Below are positions 1 to 9,516 of a stretch of 64,000 bases of DNA, in pieces. The position numbers were made by a program, and so were the translations under genes. Source of the DNA: Clostridiales bacterium (lineage in GTDB: Bacteria; Bacillota; Clostridia; Christensenellales; Borkfalkiaceae); assembly GCA_015069425.1 (NCBI GenBank), contig SVIP01000002.1, positions 226,638 through 290,637 on the forward strand, given 5' to 3'. Position 1 is the stretch's first letter, and the number at the start of each line of letters is the position of its first letter. Below the pieces are notes generated by a model. The model was given only the letters and a program-made list of their open reading frames with translations. It did not search any database and was not told the origin of the DNA.

Positions 1-197
1 AAAGGTGCGGTAAGAGCGCACCGCCCTTGCGGTAACGCAAGGGGCAATGTAAACCCCACCCGACGCAAGATTGACAAACCGTTTTAATAGGGAGTTTCAC
101 CGAAACGGTTTAACAAATATCGCTAGGGGATAACGGTAACGTTATTCGTAGATAAATGACCGTACACGACAGAACTCGGCTTATCGATTATCTTATA
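1..197 (+). ncRNA. rnpB: RNase P RNA, 3' part
   Basis: The window opens inside the catalytic RNA of RNase P, which removes 5' leaders from pre-tRNAs. Recognisable conserved blocks are GGTGCGGTAAGAGCGCACC near the start, AAACCCCACCCG around 52-62, the GACCGTACACGACAGAA stretch around 158-175 and CTCGGCTTATCG near the 3' end. The 5' half lies outside the window. A strong intrinsic terminator follows directly. The protein subunit rnpA is encoded separately at 8931-9254. Confidence 0.93.
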
Positions 198-206
198 ATA
201 AAAGAC

Positions 207-243
207 GCCCCGACTAAGGCTAAACCTTAGTCGGGGCTTTACT
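207..243 (+). terminator. rnpB terminator
   Basis: A perfect 13-bp stem (GCCCCGACTAAGG with its complement) closes a 5-nt loop and is followed by a T-rich tail. It ends rnpB and insulates the next gene. Confidence 0.9.
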
Positions 244-308
244 TTATCGTTTGACAAAAAAAGGCTATTATTATATAATTTAACTATATTTTTCTAAAGG
301 ATATTTTT

Positions 309-839
309 ATGGCGCTATTTATTAAAACCAAAACAGTTGCTGAAAAGATGCTTGAAGATATAAAAACCTTTTTATTTTTTCTAAATATCTTCGTGCAAGG
401 TGTATTCTTTATTTATTATACTTATTCTGTTGTAGTAAACTTAAATCGTCCTGTCTTTTGCATAATTTATTCAGTGCTGTTCATCTTGTCGATAATCGCT
501 TTTGTTAACTATCTTGTAACACAGAAGTACCCAAAAGAAAGCCTAAAAGGATTTAGTAGATTTTTAAGGATTTTTAAGTACGCAGTCAACTTTTCGCTAA
601 TCGCCATAAACTTTTACGGAATAATCCATTTTGGCGGAACGTTTTGGAACGTATTTTTAATTATATCTTCACTCTTTTCTCTTCTTTTCCAAATACAAAT
701 CGAGGTTATAAGATACTTTATTGAACAACAAATAAAAAAATTCAAGAAAAACCAAGAAGAGCGAAAAAACAATTCGACAGAAAAGACCGCAAACGTAAAA
801 TCAAAACTAACCAAAATCAAAAACAAGTTTTTTAAGTAA
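309..839 (+). CDS. hypothetical membrane protein
   Basis: This 176-residue protein of unknown family has about four hydrophobic segments, two near residues 20-70 and two near 85-130. A strongly basic Lys-rich C-terminal tail probably lies in the cytoplasm. An AAAGGAT ribosome site lies upstream of the ATG. It is a single-gene unit between the rnpB terminator and its own terminator. I recognise no catalytic motif; a membrane role is inferred only from hydrophobicity. Confidence 0.7.
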   Translation: MALFIKTKTVAEKMLEDIKTFLFFLNIFVQGVFFIYYTYSVVVNLNRPVFCIIYSVLFILSIIAFVNYLVTQKYPKESLKGFSRFLRIFKYAVNFSLIAINFYGIIHFGGTFWNVFLIISSLFSLLFQIQIEVIRYFIEQQIKKFKKNQEERKNNSTEKTANVKSKLTKIKNKFFK

Positions 840-840
840 T

Positions 841-876
841 AAAAGAAGAGAACTTTTTTAGTTCTCTTCTTTTATT
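841..876 (+). terminator. terminator after the membrane protein
   Basis: The stem AAAAGAAGAGAAC pairs with GTTCTCTTCTTTT and is followed by T-rich sequence. It sits between two converging genes and may work in both directions. Confidence 0.8.
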
Positions 877-946
877 TATATATAAATGATTATTTTTTAA
901 TACGAGAAATCCTCGTGCAACGTTAATAATGTGGTTTCTCTATAAA

Positions 947-2812
947 TTATTTTGTTAAATAGACCATTAATACTGCAATGTCTGCAGGGGATACACCTGA
1001 AATTCTGCTCGCTTGCCCTAATGAGGTGGGACGAATTTTATCTAGCTTTTGCCTTGCCTCTAAACGAAGTCCACCGATTGAAAGATAATCTATATCGCCT
1101 GGGATTTTCTTTTGCTCTAAACGTTTTGCTTTTTCTATTTGCTCTAAACCCTTTTCAAGATATCCACTATATTTAGCGTCAATTTCAACCGTATCTAAAA
1201 TTTCTTTACTAATTCCCTCAAAACCACCGAGCGTTTCGATAATTTCTGAAAGTGGAATACCACGGCGCACTAAATCTGCCCTACTTATTCCGCTTTGTGG
1301 CTTTTGGTATGCGTATTTAGAAAGCAAATCTTCCACTTCCTTTGGTTTAGCGGTTATCTGCATTTCCTCGCTAGCCTTTTTATATTCTTCCACTCTCTTT
1401 AAGTAAACGCCATACCTTTCGTCGGTCACAAGTCCAGCCTTTCTGCCCTTTTCAGTTAGGCGGAAGTCGGGGTTATCTTGCCTTAAAACGATACGGTACT
1501 CCGCGCGACTGGTCATCATTCTGTACGGCTCGTTAGTGCCTTTAGTAACCAAATCATCAATAAGAACACCAATATATCCGTCATCACGAGAAAGTATCAA
1601 CGGCTCTTTATTATCCATCTTTAATGATGCGTTAAGTCCTGCGATAAGACCTTGCGCAGCAGCCTCTTCATAACCGCTAGTTCCGTTAATCTGTCCTGCG
1701 GTATATAAACCCTCAATCTTTTTATACTCTAGGGTTGGATAAAGGTCAAGCGAATCAATACAATCGTATTCGATTGCGTACGCATAACGCATAATTTCAC
1801 AATTTTCAAGTCCTTTTACCGTACGGTACATGGCTTTCTGCACGTCGTGGGGGAGAGAAGTTGACATGCCTTGCACGTAAATTTCATTTGTGTCCGCACC
1901 CTCTGGTTCTAAGAAAAGTTGGTGGCGTTCCTTATCGGAAAAACGCACAACCTTGTCTTCAATTGATGGACAATATCTCGGCCCCGTTCCTTTAATTAGT
2001 CCACCATAAAGTGGAGAGCGGTGCAAATTTGCCTTTATAATATCATGTGTATTTTCATTAGTATAAGTTAAATAACAAGGGCGTTGTTTTTGTGGCACAC
2101 GCTCAGACAGAAAACTAAACGGATAAATATCCGTTTCGCCGTCTTGAATATCTAAAACAGAAAAATCAATCGTCCTTGCGTCCACCCTTGCAGGAGTACC
2201 CGTCTTAAATCTGCGTACTTTAAAGCCGTGTTTAATAAGGTTTTCAGTGAGCCCCCCATTTGATGCTTGAAAGCCGTTAGGCCCAGAATTTTGTTTCCAT
2301 TCTCCAGCGATTACGCTACCGTTTAAGTACACGCCCGTCGCTACGATTACTGCTTTGCACTCTAAAACGCCACCGAAAGAAGTCAAAACGCCCGTAACTT
2401 TACTGCCACTTTCGTCAGTTAAAATTTCAATAGCCTCACCTTGTAAAATCTTAAGGTTTGGCGTATTTTCAAGCGTTTGTTTCATTACCGTATGATAATA
2501 ATTTTTATCTTCCTGTCCACGGAGAGATTGAACGGCTGCACCCTTTCCACGGTTAAGCATACGGATTTGAAGAAGTGCCTTGTCAGCATTAATACCCATT
2601 TCTCCGCCAAGAGCATCAATCTCACGAACAATTTGCCCTTTAGCCGTACCACCGATAGAGGGATTGCACGCCATAAAAGCTATGCTGTCTAAATTTAGCG
2701 TAAGCATAGCTGTTTTTTTGCCCGTTCTAGCAAGGGCGAGCGCCGATTCGCAACCGGCGTGTCCTGCACCGATTACAACGGCATCAAATTGTCCTTCAAT
2801 AAATTTGTTCAT
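947..2812 (-). CDS. mnmG: tRNA uridine-5-carboxymethylaminomethyl modification enzyme MnmG (GidA)
   Basis: MnmG is the FAD-dependent enzyme that, with the GTPase MnmE, modifies U34 of certain tRNAs in the cytoplasm. The 621-residue length is normal for the family. The N-terminal dinucleotide-binding motif GAGHAGCESA (about residues 16-25), the ACNPSIGG block and the C-terminal helical domain with GISRADL are visible. The gene lies downstream of dnaA on the same strand. In many Bacillota mnmE is immediate upstream and rsmG follows; neither is adjacent here (rsmG is at 11155). Confidence 0.96.
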   Translation of the reverse strand: MNKFIEGQFDAVVIGAGHAGCESALALARTGKKTAMLTLNLDSIAFMACNPSIGGTAKGQIVREIDALGGEMGINADKALLQIRMLNRGKGAAVQSLRGQEDKNYYHTVMKQTLENTPNLKILQGEAIEILTDESGSKVTGVLTSFGGVLECKAVIVATGVYLNGSVIAGEWKQNSGPNGFQASNGGLTENLIKHGFKVRRFKTGTPARVDARTIDFSVLDIQDGETDIYPFSFLSERVPQKQRPCYLTYTNENTHDIIKANLHRSPLYGGLIKGTGPRYCPSIEDKVVRFSDKERHQLFLEPEGADTNEIYVQGMSTSLPHDVQKAMYRTVKGLENCEIMRYAYAIEYDCIDSLDLYPTLEYKKIEGLYTAGQINGTSGYEEAAAQGLIAGLNASLKMDNKEPLILSRDDGYIGVLIDDLVTKGTNEPYRMMTSRAEYRIVLRQDNPDFRLTEKGRKAGLVTDERYGVYLKRVEEYKKASEEMQITAKPKEVEDLLSKYAYQKPQSGISRADLVRRGIPLSEIIETLGGFEGISKEILDTVEIDAKYSGYLEKGLEQIEKAKRLEQKKIPGDIDYLSIGGLRLEARQKLDKIRPTSLGQASRISGVSPADIAVLMVYLTK

Positions 2813-2888
2813 ATATACTTTAGTAAATTTTTAAGCGTATCAAAATGCGATACAGTATACGAAGAGATGCGACGTTTATAAGACTTCG

Positions 2889-4238
2889 TTATTGTTTTAA
2901 GAGCATCTTCTTAATGTCATTAATCTCTACAGCAAGTTTAGAATCAGTTTTCATTTGCTTGTCAATTTTATCACGAGCATAAATAACCGTTGCATGGTCA
3001 CGACCGAAGAAGTTTCCGACAGTTACTTGGGGAAGAGTCATCATGTCAAGTATTAAATACATACTGACTTGACGGGGAAGAACGAATTCTTTGTTTTTTC
3101 TCTTTCCGCAAATATCGTTTTTGGTAACTTTATAGAAATTACATACGCAATTAATGATATCTTCTGCCTCTAATTCTTCTTCTCTCTCACCAGCGGACTC
3201 TTTTAGAGCGTTGTTGACAAGGTCAATAGTAATAGGTTTTTCGTGCAATTTACTTGCAAATACGACCTTAGTAAGTTTACCGATTAAAGTACGAATATCA
3301 CCGTCGTTCATTTCAGCAATGTATGCTAAAACCTTTAAGTCGACTACGCATTTTTTCTCTTCCGCCTTTCTTTTAAGGATAGCAATTCTAGTTTCCAAAT
3401 CAGGAGTTTGAACGTCGGCTAAAAGTCCACCCTCAAAGCGAGTGCGTAAGCGTTCTTCTAAGACTTCGATTTCCTTTGGTGAACGGTCAGAGGTTAAAAC
3501 GACTTGTTTGTTTTGCATTACGAGTTCATTAAAGGTGTGGAAGAACTCGGTTTGAATACCTTGCTTTTTAGCAAGGAACTGCACGTCGTCAATCAAAAGC
3601 ACGTCAACGTTTCTGTATTTCTTTCTAAAATCAGCCTCTGCACCCGTGCCTTTACCACGACTGATACTTTCAATAAGTTGGTTAGTAAACTGTTCACAAG
3701 TAGCGTAAAGCACGTTGGTTCTTGGGCTGTGAATTTTAAGGTAGTTAGCGATAGCCATTAAAATGTGCGTCTTGCCAAGTCCTGTTCCACCATAAATGAA
3801 TAAAGGGTTATAGGCATCACCAGGATTTTCCGCAACCGCTTTAGCGGCAGCGTAAATAAATTCGTTTGAAGAACCAACGACAAACGACTCAAAAGTGCAT
3901 AAGGGACTTATAGGCAAACCTTGTGTGTCCATTTTCTCAGATTCTTCCACGCCAAGTTGTTTTAAGTAATCTTCTCTATCTTCGGCGACGAAAACTTCAA
4001 AATCATCAATATAAGTGTTGCACTTCTTGAACGCTTCACGCATTTTGTCGCCAATAATATTGTTGCGAATGGCATCAGCAAAGACTTTGGTCTGTGTGAT
4101 TAGAATTAATTTATTGCCCCTAACGTCAACTGGAGTTAAAATTTTAATATAGGTTATAAATGCAATAGAACTAACGGTTTTTTCAAGTTCTGGGAGAAAA
4201 GTTTGTTCCCATAAAATTTGATAATTTTCCTTTTCCAT
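2889..4238 (-). CDS. dnaA: chromosomal replication initiator protein DnaA
   Basis: DnaA is the AAA+ initiator that binds DnaA boxes and opens the origin. The 449-residue protein shows the N-terminal helicase-interaction domain, Walker A GGTGLGKTH (about residue 150), Walker B LLIDDVQF, and the C-terminal DNA-binding signature GRDHATVIYA. An ideal AAGGAGG ribosome site precedes the ATG. It diverges from recF across a 105-bp gap. dnaN, the usual downstream partner, is 5.3 kb away, so the common dnaA-dnaN-recF order is broken. Confidence 0.98.
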   Translation of the reverse strand: MEKENYQILWEQTFLPELEKTVSSIAFITYIKILTPVDVRGNKLILITQTKVFADAIRNNIIGDKMREAFKKCNTYIDDFEVFVAEDREDYLKQLGVEESEKMDTQGLPISPLCTFESFVVGSSNEFIYAAAKAVAENPGDAYNPLFIYGGTGLGKTHILMAIANYLKIHSPRTNVLYATCEQFTNQLIESISRGKGTGAEADFRKKYRNVDVLLIDDVQFLAKKQGIQTEFFHTFNELVMQNKQVVLTSDRSPKEIEVLEERLRTRFEGGLLADVQTPDLETRIAILKRKAEEKKCVVDLKVLAYIAEMNDGDIRTLIGKLTKVVFASKLHEKPITIDLVNNALKESAGEREEELEAEDIINCVCNFYKVTKNDICGKRKNKEFVLPRQVSMYLILDMMTLPQVTVGNFFGRDHATVIYARDKIDKQMKTDSKLAVEINDIKKMLLKQ

Positions 4239-4257
4239 TGAATTCCTCCTTTTTTTG

Positions 4258-4306
4258 TTGCTTTTAGGTAAAAAACATTATATAATATTTTTAAATAAAA
4301 ATAAAG
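4258..4306. promoter_or_regulatory. divergent dnaA/recF promoter region
   Basis: On the plus strand TTGCTT (4258-4263), a 17-nt spacer and TATAAT (4281-4286) form a good promoter for recF. The palindrome ATTATATAAT (4278-4287) also offers a TATAAT -10 to dnaA on the minus strand, although the corresponding -35 is poor. Sharing one -10 element would make the two promoters mutually exclusive. I found no DnaA box in this gap. Confidence 0.5.
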
Positions 4307-4343
4307 TTTCTTTTATTGGATTTTAAAAACTTTTTTAATTTTT

Positions 4344-5438
4344 ATGTATATTAAAAGATTGTCCTTAAAAAATTTCCGTTCATATTCGGAAGAGACGGTT
4401 ACGTTTACCGATGGAATAAACGTGCTTACGGGCGCAAACGCACAAGGAAAAACCAACTGTGCGGAGGCGATTTTTTTCCTATGCACGGGATATTCGCCAC
4501 GTGCGAACAAAGATAAACTCGTAATTAAAAACGGTGAGGACAGTGCGGAAATTTCCGGTACGGCGTCTTCTCTCTACGGGGACGTATCCGTTCGCATCAA
4601 CTTTTTTTTAAGCGATAAAAAATCCATTCACGTCAACGGCTTAGAAGTTCTCAAAATCGGTGAGATTTTGGGGAATATCAACAGCGTGTTTTTTAACCCC
4701 GCAGAACTTAAACTCGTACAAGAAAGCCCTGAGGACAGACGCAGATTTTTGAACGTTTCACTCTCGCAAATGTCAAAAAACTATTTTTATGCACTTCAAC
4801 GCTACAACAAGATTTTATCTCAACGCAACACCTTGCTTAAAGACCCCGACGCATATATTATAAAAGAAACTCTGCCCATTTGGGACGAACAACTCTCTAA
4901 ATACGCAGGCAAAATTATCAAGGCTAGAAATGACTTTCTTCGTGAACTTGCGCCCATTGCTAAAGAAAAACATCTTTATCTTTCGGACGGCAAGGAAACG
5001 CTAGAAATGAAAACCGAAAGTGGGTACTACGGTAGCGAAGAAGAAATTGCTTTTGCTATGTACGAGGACTTAAAACTAGGTCTTGACCGCGATATGCGGT
5101 TAGGGTATACGGGGATAGGTCCGCACCGTGACGATATTAAATTTTCTCTTAACGGTAACGACGTTAGAGTTTTCGGCTCACAAGGTCAACAGCGCACTGT
5201 TGCGCTATCACTTAAACTTGCGGAAACCGAAACTTTCTATAACCGCTTTGGGGAATATCCTATACTAATTTTAGACGACGTGCTAAGTGAGCTCGACAAA
5301 ACCCGTCAGAAAAAATTAGTGTCCGCCGTTAATGGACTTCAGACAATATTTACTGCTACTCATATTGACCGTTCAATCTTCCGTGGTTTATCTTTTAATA
5401 AACTTACGGTTGATAACGGCAAGATTAAGAACAAGTAA
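4344..5438 (+). CDS. recF: DNA replication and repair protein RecF
   Basis: RecF is an SMC-like ATPase that loads RecA at gaps through RecOR. The 364-residue protein has Walker A GANAQGKTN (about residues 30-38), the ABC signature GSQGQQRTVALSLKLAE and Walker B ILDDVLSELD. It diverges from dnaA. No Shine-Dalgarno sequence is visible in the roughly 50-nt leader before the ATG, so initiation may be weak. Separation of recF from dnaN is unusual. Confidence 0.96.
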   Translation: MYIKRLSLKNFRSYSEETVTFTDGINVLTGANAQGKTNCAEAIFFLCTGYSPRANKDKLVIKNGEDSAEISGTASSLYGDVSVRINFFLSDKKSIHVNGLEVLKIGEILGNINSVFFNPAELKLVQESPEDRRRFLNVSLSQMSKNYFYALQRYNKILSQRNTLLKDPDAYIIKETLPIWDEQLSKYAGKIIKARNDFLRELAPIAKEKHLYLSDGKETLEMKTESGYYGSEEEIAFAMYEDLKLGLDRDMRLGYTGIGPHRDDIKFSLNGNDVRVFGSQGQQRTVALSLKLAETETFYNRFGEYPILILDDVLSELDKTRQKKLVSAVNGLQTIFTATHIDRSIFRGLSFNKLTVDNGKIKNK

Positions 5439-5540
5439 TTTTTTGTCTTTTACCTAAAGCGAGCATATTATAACGCACAAAAAGTAAATTGCAAATACTT
5501 TATGACACTAAAATTTAAAATTTTTTTTCTTAATCCTAAA

Positions 5541-5569
5541 AAAGAATAGACAAACACTATTCTTTTTTT
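5541..5569. terminator. bidirectional terminator between recF and the cyclophilin gene
   Basis: AAAGAATAG and CTATTCTTT form a hairpin followed by T residues on the plus strand and by A/T-rich sequence on the other. It separates two converging genes. Confidence 0.7.
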
Positions 5570-5597
5570 GTTTTAAAAATTTTTTATTTTTAATTAT

Positions 5598-6104
5598 TTA
5601 TTCAATAATTGATATGGTTTTGATTACGATTGGAGTAACGGGAACGTCATCGTAACCACCAATGAAAGTCGTATCAACTTTAGATATATCAATTGCGACT
5701 TGTAGACTTTCCTCATCAATAGTCTTTCCAAATCCAGCATATTGTCCGTCAAGATGGGGGGTATCAACCGTACAAATAAAGAATTGTGAACTTGCAGAGT
5801 TGGGGAACATAGTTCTCGCCATAGAGATTACACCTGCGGTGTGTTTTAGATGGTTGGGGAATCCGTTTGCGTCAAATTCACCTTTAATGGTGTTTTTAGC
5901 GTTTTTAGGAACTAATTTATTGTCAAAAGTAAATCCACCGCCTTGAATCATAAAGTTTTCAATAACACGGTGAAAGCAAAGCCCGTCAAAAAACTTTTCA
6001 TTAATTAAATCTAAAAAGTTCTGCACGGTCTTGGGCGCAATATCTTTATATAATTCAAAGTTCATTTTTCTTCCGTCGGTAAGTTCAATTCTAATTTTAC
6101 ACAT
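5598..6104 (-). CDS. peptidyl-prolyl cis-trans isomerase, cyclophilin type
   Basis: This cytoplasmic cyclophilin of 168 residues would catalyse proline isomerisation during folding. The core family blocks FHRVIENFMIQGG (about residues 44-56), SASSQFFIC and GQYAGFGKT are present. There is no signal peptide. It lies 62 bp downstream of a ferredoxin-thioredoxin-reductase-like gene on the same strand and is probably cotranscribed with it. Confidence 0.93.
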   Translation of the reverse strand: MCKIRIELTDGRKMNFELYKDIAPKTVQNFLDLINEKFFDGLCFHRVIENFMIQGGGFTFDNKLVPKNAKNTIKGEFDANGFPNHLKHTAGVISMARTMFPNSASSQFFICTVDTPHLDGQYAGFGKTIDEESLQVAIDISKVDTTFIGGYDDVPVTPIVIKTISIIE

Positions 6105-6165
6105 ATTTTTTTCCTTTTATTTTAATAATTAGTTAAGCTTAAATGCGAAGTTTATAAGACTTCGT

Positions 6166-6363
6166 TTATTTGTGTTTATAGTAAAGCAAACAATGACAAT
6201 ATCCCTCAAAATTAGGGTCTGCTATTTGCTGTTTAAATTCCTTGCACATACATTTATAATCTTCAGTACGCTCTAATCGGCAAGGACAATATCCGCCAGT
6301 ACGCTTTAATCCCTCTTTAATGGTATCAACAATTTCTTTATTTTCGTTAAAGGTAACTTTCAT
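6166..6363 (-). CDS. ferredoxin-thioredoxin reductase catalytic-domain-like protein
   Basis: This 65-residue protein carries six cysteines in the order CPC-x9-CMC-x15-CHC. That matches the Fe-S plus redox-disulfide motif of the ferredoxin:thioredoxin reductase catalytic chain, which passes electrons from ferredoxin to a disulfide. The protein is shorter than the plant and cyanobacterial chain, and no partner subunit gene is adjacent. An anaerobe with abundant ferredoxin (see nifJ) is a sensible host. The substrate is not known. Confidence 0.8.
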   Translation of the reverse strand: MKVTFNENKEIVDTIKEGLKRTGGYCPCRLERTEDYKCMCKEFKQQIADPNFEGYCHCLLYYKHK

Positions 6364-6423
6364 ACTATCTCCTGATAAAAAAGGCTAATTACTTTTATAT
6401 AATTAGCCGTTTTTGATTAGTGT

Positions 6424-7233
6424 TTATTTGTCTTTAAGACTGTTTCCTAAATAAGTGCCGAATGAAATTGATGGTTTTTTGTCAGATTTAACAAATCCGC
6501 CTTTATTTGCTGAGTTTCTTCCGCCTCTACCACCGTTTTTGAAACCGCCTTTTTTTCCACCATGATTATCACGCTTTCTTTCGTTGTTGTTTCTTCCTGC
6601 GTTGTAAGGTTTAGAAAACTCGTCTTTATCAAAGGGAACTATAACAACGTATCTCATAGGCTCTTTACCTTCGCTCTTAGTCGTAACCGTTTTACTTTCA
6701 GCAAGAGCAGTATGAATAATGCGTCTTTCATACGGAGACATTGGCTCTAAAATAACTTCTCTTCTCATTTCAGTTGCTTTTTCTTCTAATTTCTTAGCAA
6801 GTTTAATGAGGGTGTCTTCACGCTTGTTTCTGTAGTTTTCACAGTCAACAACGACTTTTCTATAATCTTTTCTACCGATATTAGCGGTTGCGCCTGCTAA
6901 AGTTTGGATAGCATCTAAAACTTCACCACGATGTCCGATAAGTTGTTGTGAATCGTTAGTAGTTAAACCGATAACCAAATTTTCTTCATCTTCTTTAACT
7001 TCTGCGACGGCAGGAAGTCCCATAATGTCTAAAACGCCTTGAACGAATTCTACCGTTCTGTCCGCTTCAGTTTGAATTTTTTTAATTTCAACTACTGCTT
7101 TACCTTTAAGAATACCGAAAATTCCTTTGGTAGGCTCTTCAATGATAGTAATTTCTGCTTGTTCTTTCTTAATAGCAAGTTCTTTTAACCCGCTTTCGAT
7201 TGCTTCGTCAACCGTTTTGCCTGTAAATTGCAT
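6424..7233 (-). CDS. jag: RNA-binding protein Jag/KhpB
   Basis: The 269-residue protein has a Jag N-terminal domain (residues 1-50), a KH domain with GHRGEVLDAIQTL (about residues 100-112) and an R3H domain with SPYERRIIHTAL (about 164-175). KhpB works with KhpA as an RNA chaperone affecting cell division. The C-terminal 60 residues form a Gly/Asn/Lys-rich, probably disordered tail, longer than usual. It follows yidC with a 12-bp gap, the standard operon position. Confidence 0.93.
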   Translation of the reverse strand: MQFTGKTVDEAIESGLKELAIKKEQAEITIIEEPTKGIFGILKGKAVVEIKKIQTEADRTVEFVQGVLDIMGLPAVAEVKEDEENLVIGLTTNDSQQLIGHRGEVLDAIQTLAGATANIGRKDYRKVVVDCENYRNKREDTLIKLAKKLEEKATEMRREVILEPMSPYERRIIHTALAESKTVTTKSEGKEPMRYVVIVPFDKDEFSKPYNAGRNNNERKRDNHGGKKGGFKNGGRGGRNSANKGGFVKSDKKPSISFGTYLGNSLKDK

Positions 7234-7245
7234 TTTTTTCTCCTT

Positions 7246-8697
7246 TTATCTTAATCTGCCACGGATATGTGATTTTTTATTATCCGCCGTTCCTGAAAGG
7301 AAATCGTTGGTTGGGGTTTCATTTTTCTTTTTTTCTTTTTTCTTTTCTACCTTTTTTTCCTCTTTAGGAATATAAACTCTGCCCCTAACTTTTTCTCCGT
7401 CGGCATTATTTGTTTCTTCTTTTTTGAATTTTCTGTCAACTATAAAGTTAATACCAAAAGTAGTCAACATACTAAATACTGTACTTATAATGATGTAAAT
7501 AGAAAATGCAGAAGTATACATAAAAGCAAATACTGCCATCATGATAGGCATCATCCAAGTCATCATTTTTTGTGTTTGAGCACCTTGTCCGTCAACCGTT
7601 TGTAATTCCATTGACGCTTTTTGTGATTTTGTCATAACTAATTGTTGAAGTAAAGAAAGCCCTGCGGTTAAAATAACCAAAACGAAATAACCGTTTGGCG
7701 CAGTCGTTTCTTCTTCTAAGTCACCAATTAATTTTTTATAATTAGCGTCAGTAATATCATCGCCTTTATAAGCGTGAGTTTGCTTAAAGGTATCCCAGTC
7801 AGTTTCAACAGGGTGTTTCATTGGACTATCGGTAACCCAAATATTTTTAATCCAAAGGAAAGATTTTTCTTCAGCGTGATATGCTTTAGCACTCATTGCA
7901 CTTTGAATTTTACCGATAAATTCGTCGGCAGTTAAACCGCTCTCTGAAAAGGTTTTACCGTCAACTAATAAACCACCGTTAAAGTCGTTTGCACGATTAG
8001 CATAAGCTTTTTCGCTAATAGTATCTAAAACTTTATATTCGGTAAGTTCAAAATTAACCTTTTCACCAACGTTAAACTTTTCTCTTATTTCAACGTAGCC
8101 GTTATCCGTTGTAATAACAAGATAATATCCGTCGATTTTAGCGGTAACACCATTATCAGTAAAAGTATCGCCGTTATCTTTAGCATTTTGATAAAGAGTT
8201 TCTTTTGCAACGGTTAAAGAGCCGTCTTCGTTACGAATAATATAAGTGCCGTCTGCGTCAAGACCTTCGTAAACCACACGGTTATATGCCGTACTCATAT
8301 TATAAAAGTACTGCTTATTTTGATACTGAGAATAGTTTGTAAAAGCGTTAATGGCAACGATAAAAATAACGAGCGTTAAAATGGTCGGCAAACACGCACC
8401 GAACATAGAATATCCGTTCTTTTTATAAAGAGCCATCATTTTTTGGTTATAAAGTTCTTTGTTATCCGCATACTGCTTTTGTAATTTTTCAAGTTCAGGA
8501 CGCATTTGTTCCATTTTAAGCGTATTTTTACGCATAGATGCCCTTGAAAAATAGTCAAACGGCAAAGTTATTAATTTCAAAATTAAGGTAAATACGATAA
8601 TGCCAACTGCAATAGATGAACTCGTACTTACTAGCCAAATAATGATTTTAACTAAAAAATTGCCGGCTTCCGGCGCAGTAAAATTAATTATACCCAT
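7246..8697 (-). CDS. yidC: membrane protein insertase YidC/Oxa1, with a large extracellular insert
   Basis: YidC inserts proteins into the cytoplasmic membrane. The N-terminal hydrophobic helices (residues 10-50), the Lys-rich cytoplasmic coil (55-95), a helix at about 98-118 and two more helices at the C-terminal side (about 345-435) fit the Oxa1 fold. Between the helix near 110 and the one near 345 lies a polar insert of roughly 220 residues. Most Gram-positive YidC proteins are about 260-330 residues, so 483 is long. The C-terminus is very basic, as expected for ribosome contact. Confidence 0.92.
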   Translation of the reverse strand: MGIINFTAPEAGNFLVKIIIWLVSTSSSIAVGIIVFTLILKLITLPFDYFSRASMRKNTLKMEQMRPELEKLQKQYADNKELYNQKMMALYKKNGYSMFGACLPTILTLVIFIVAINAFTNYSQYQNKQYFYNMSTAYNRVVYEGLDADGTYIIRNEDGSLTVAKETLYQNAKDNGDTFTDNGVTAKIDGYYLVITTDNGYVEIREKFNVGEKVNFELTEYKVLDTISEKAYANRANDFNGGLLVDGKTFSESGLTADEFIGKIQSAMSAKAYHAEEKSFLWIKNIWVTDSPMKHPVETDWDTFKQTHAYKGDDITDANYKKLIGDLEEETTAPNGYFVLVILTAGLSLLQQLVMTKSQKASMELQTVDGQGAQTQKMMTWMMPIMMAVFAFMYTSAFSIYIIISTVFSMLTTFGINFIVDRKFKKEETNNADGEKVRGRVYIPKEEKKVEKKKEKKKNETPTNDFLSGTADNKKSHIRGRLR

Positions 8698-8931
8698 TTA
8701 AAATACCCATTTAACAACGCTTTTTTTATCGGGGACGGGGTCGAAACCGCCTTTGCACCAGGGGGTGCATCTTAAAATTCTTTTTATACCAAGAAAACAC
8801 CCGACAAAAAAGCCGTGCTTTAAAATTGCTTCTAAAGTATATTCCGAACAAGACGGAAAATACATACATCTTCCAAAAGATAAATATTTTTGGTAAAAGC
8901 GTATAAGTTTTACACTTAAAAATTTAAGCAT
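8698..8931 (-). CDS. yidD: membrane protein insertion efficiency factor YidD
   Basis: This 77-residue protein has the YidD signature: YQKYLSFG, the Cys-containing block [12 protein letters not shown] and [13 protein letters not shown]. It assists YidC-dependent insertion at the membrane. The start overlaps the rnpA stop codon (TAATG) and the stop abuts yidC, so the four genes are translationally coupled. Confidence 0.96.
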   Translation of the reverse strand: MLKFLSVKLIRFYQKYLSFGRCMYFPSCSEYTLEAILKHGFFVGCFLGIKRILRCTPWCKGGFDPVPDKKSVVKWVF

Positions 8932-9254
8932 TAGATAATACCGCCCTTTTTTAAAAGATACTCCATATCGTGTTTAAATAAATCAAGCGAATACTCTGAA
9001 TTTACCTTTGGTATAAAAACAAAAAAGAAGTTTTGCCCAATTTCGGGCAAAAAACTTCTGAAAGATTCCCTAAGCAAACGTTTTATTCTATTTCTTTTAA
9101 CGCTTGTTCCGTGTTTTTTACTCACGGCAAAACCCGCCTTTATTTCTTTTGCAGTGTAATATATCACCGTTAAATTCTTAGAATATAAACGCTTACCCTT
9201 ATTAAATACCAAATTGAAATCTTTTTCTTTTTTTAACCTGTAATCAAAGGTCAT
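8931..9254 (-). CDS. rnpA: ribonuclease P protein component
   Basis: This is the basic 107-residue protein subunit of RNase P, which lowers the salt requirement of the RNA and binds the tRNA 5' leader. The family signature [11 protein letters not shown] is at about residues 53-63. It follows rpmH by 15 bp and overlaps yidD. The RNA subunit is at the left edge of this window. Confidence 0.96.
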   Translation of the reverse strand: MTFDYRLKKEKDFNLVFNKGKRLYSKNLTVIYYTAKEIKAGFAVSKKHGTSVKRNRIKRLLRESFRSFLPEIGQNFFFVFIPKVNSEYSLDLFKHDMEYLLKKGGII

Positions 9255-9269
9255 TTACTTTTCCTTGTC

Positions 9270-9404
9270 TTATGCAGAAAGTTTATGACGACCTTTGTTA
9301 CGACGTCTCTTTAAAACGTTCTTTCCTGAACGAGTTTTCATTCTCTTTCTGAACCCGTGTACTTTACTTCTCTGTCTTTTCTTGGGTTGATAAGTCTGTT
9401 TCAT
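9270..9404 (-). CDS. rpmH: 50S ribosomal protein L34
   Basis: A 44-residue open reading frame begins [18 protein letters not shown] and ends in an Arg/Lys-rich stretch finishing HKLSA, the hallmark of L34. An AAAGGAG ribosome site lies at a suitable distance. It heads the rpmH-rnpA-yidD-yidC-jag operon. The gene is short but unmistakable. Confidence 0.97.
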   Translation of the reverse strand: MKQTYQPKKRQRSKVHGFRKRMKTRSGKNVLKRRRNKGRHKLSA

Positions 9405-9516
9405 ATTATATATCTCCTTTAGTTATCTTTTTATAACCTTTCTTTTTTAATTGCTATACTATTGTATAGATATTTTTATGTTTTGTCAATTATTTTCGTC
9501 GTTTATTCGCTCTTTA

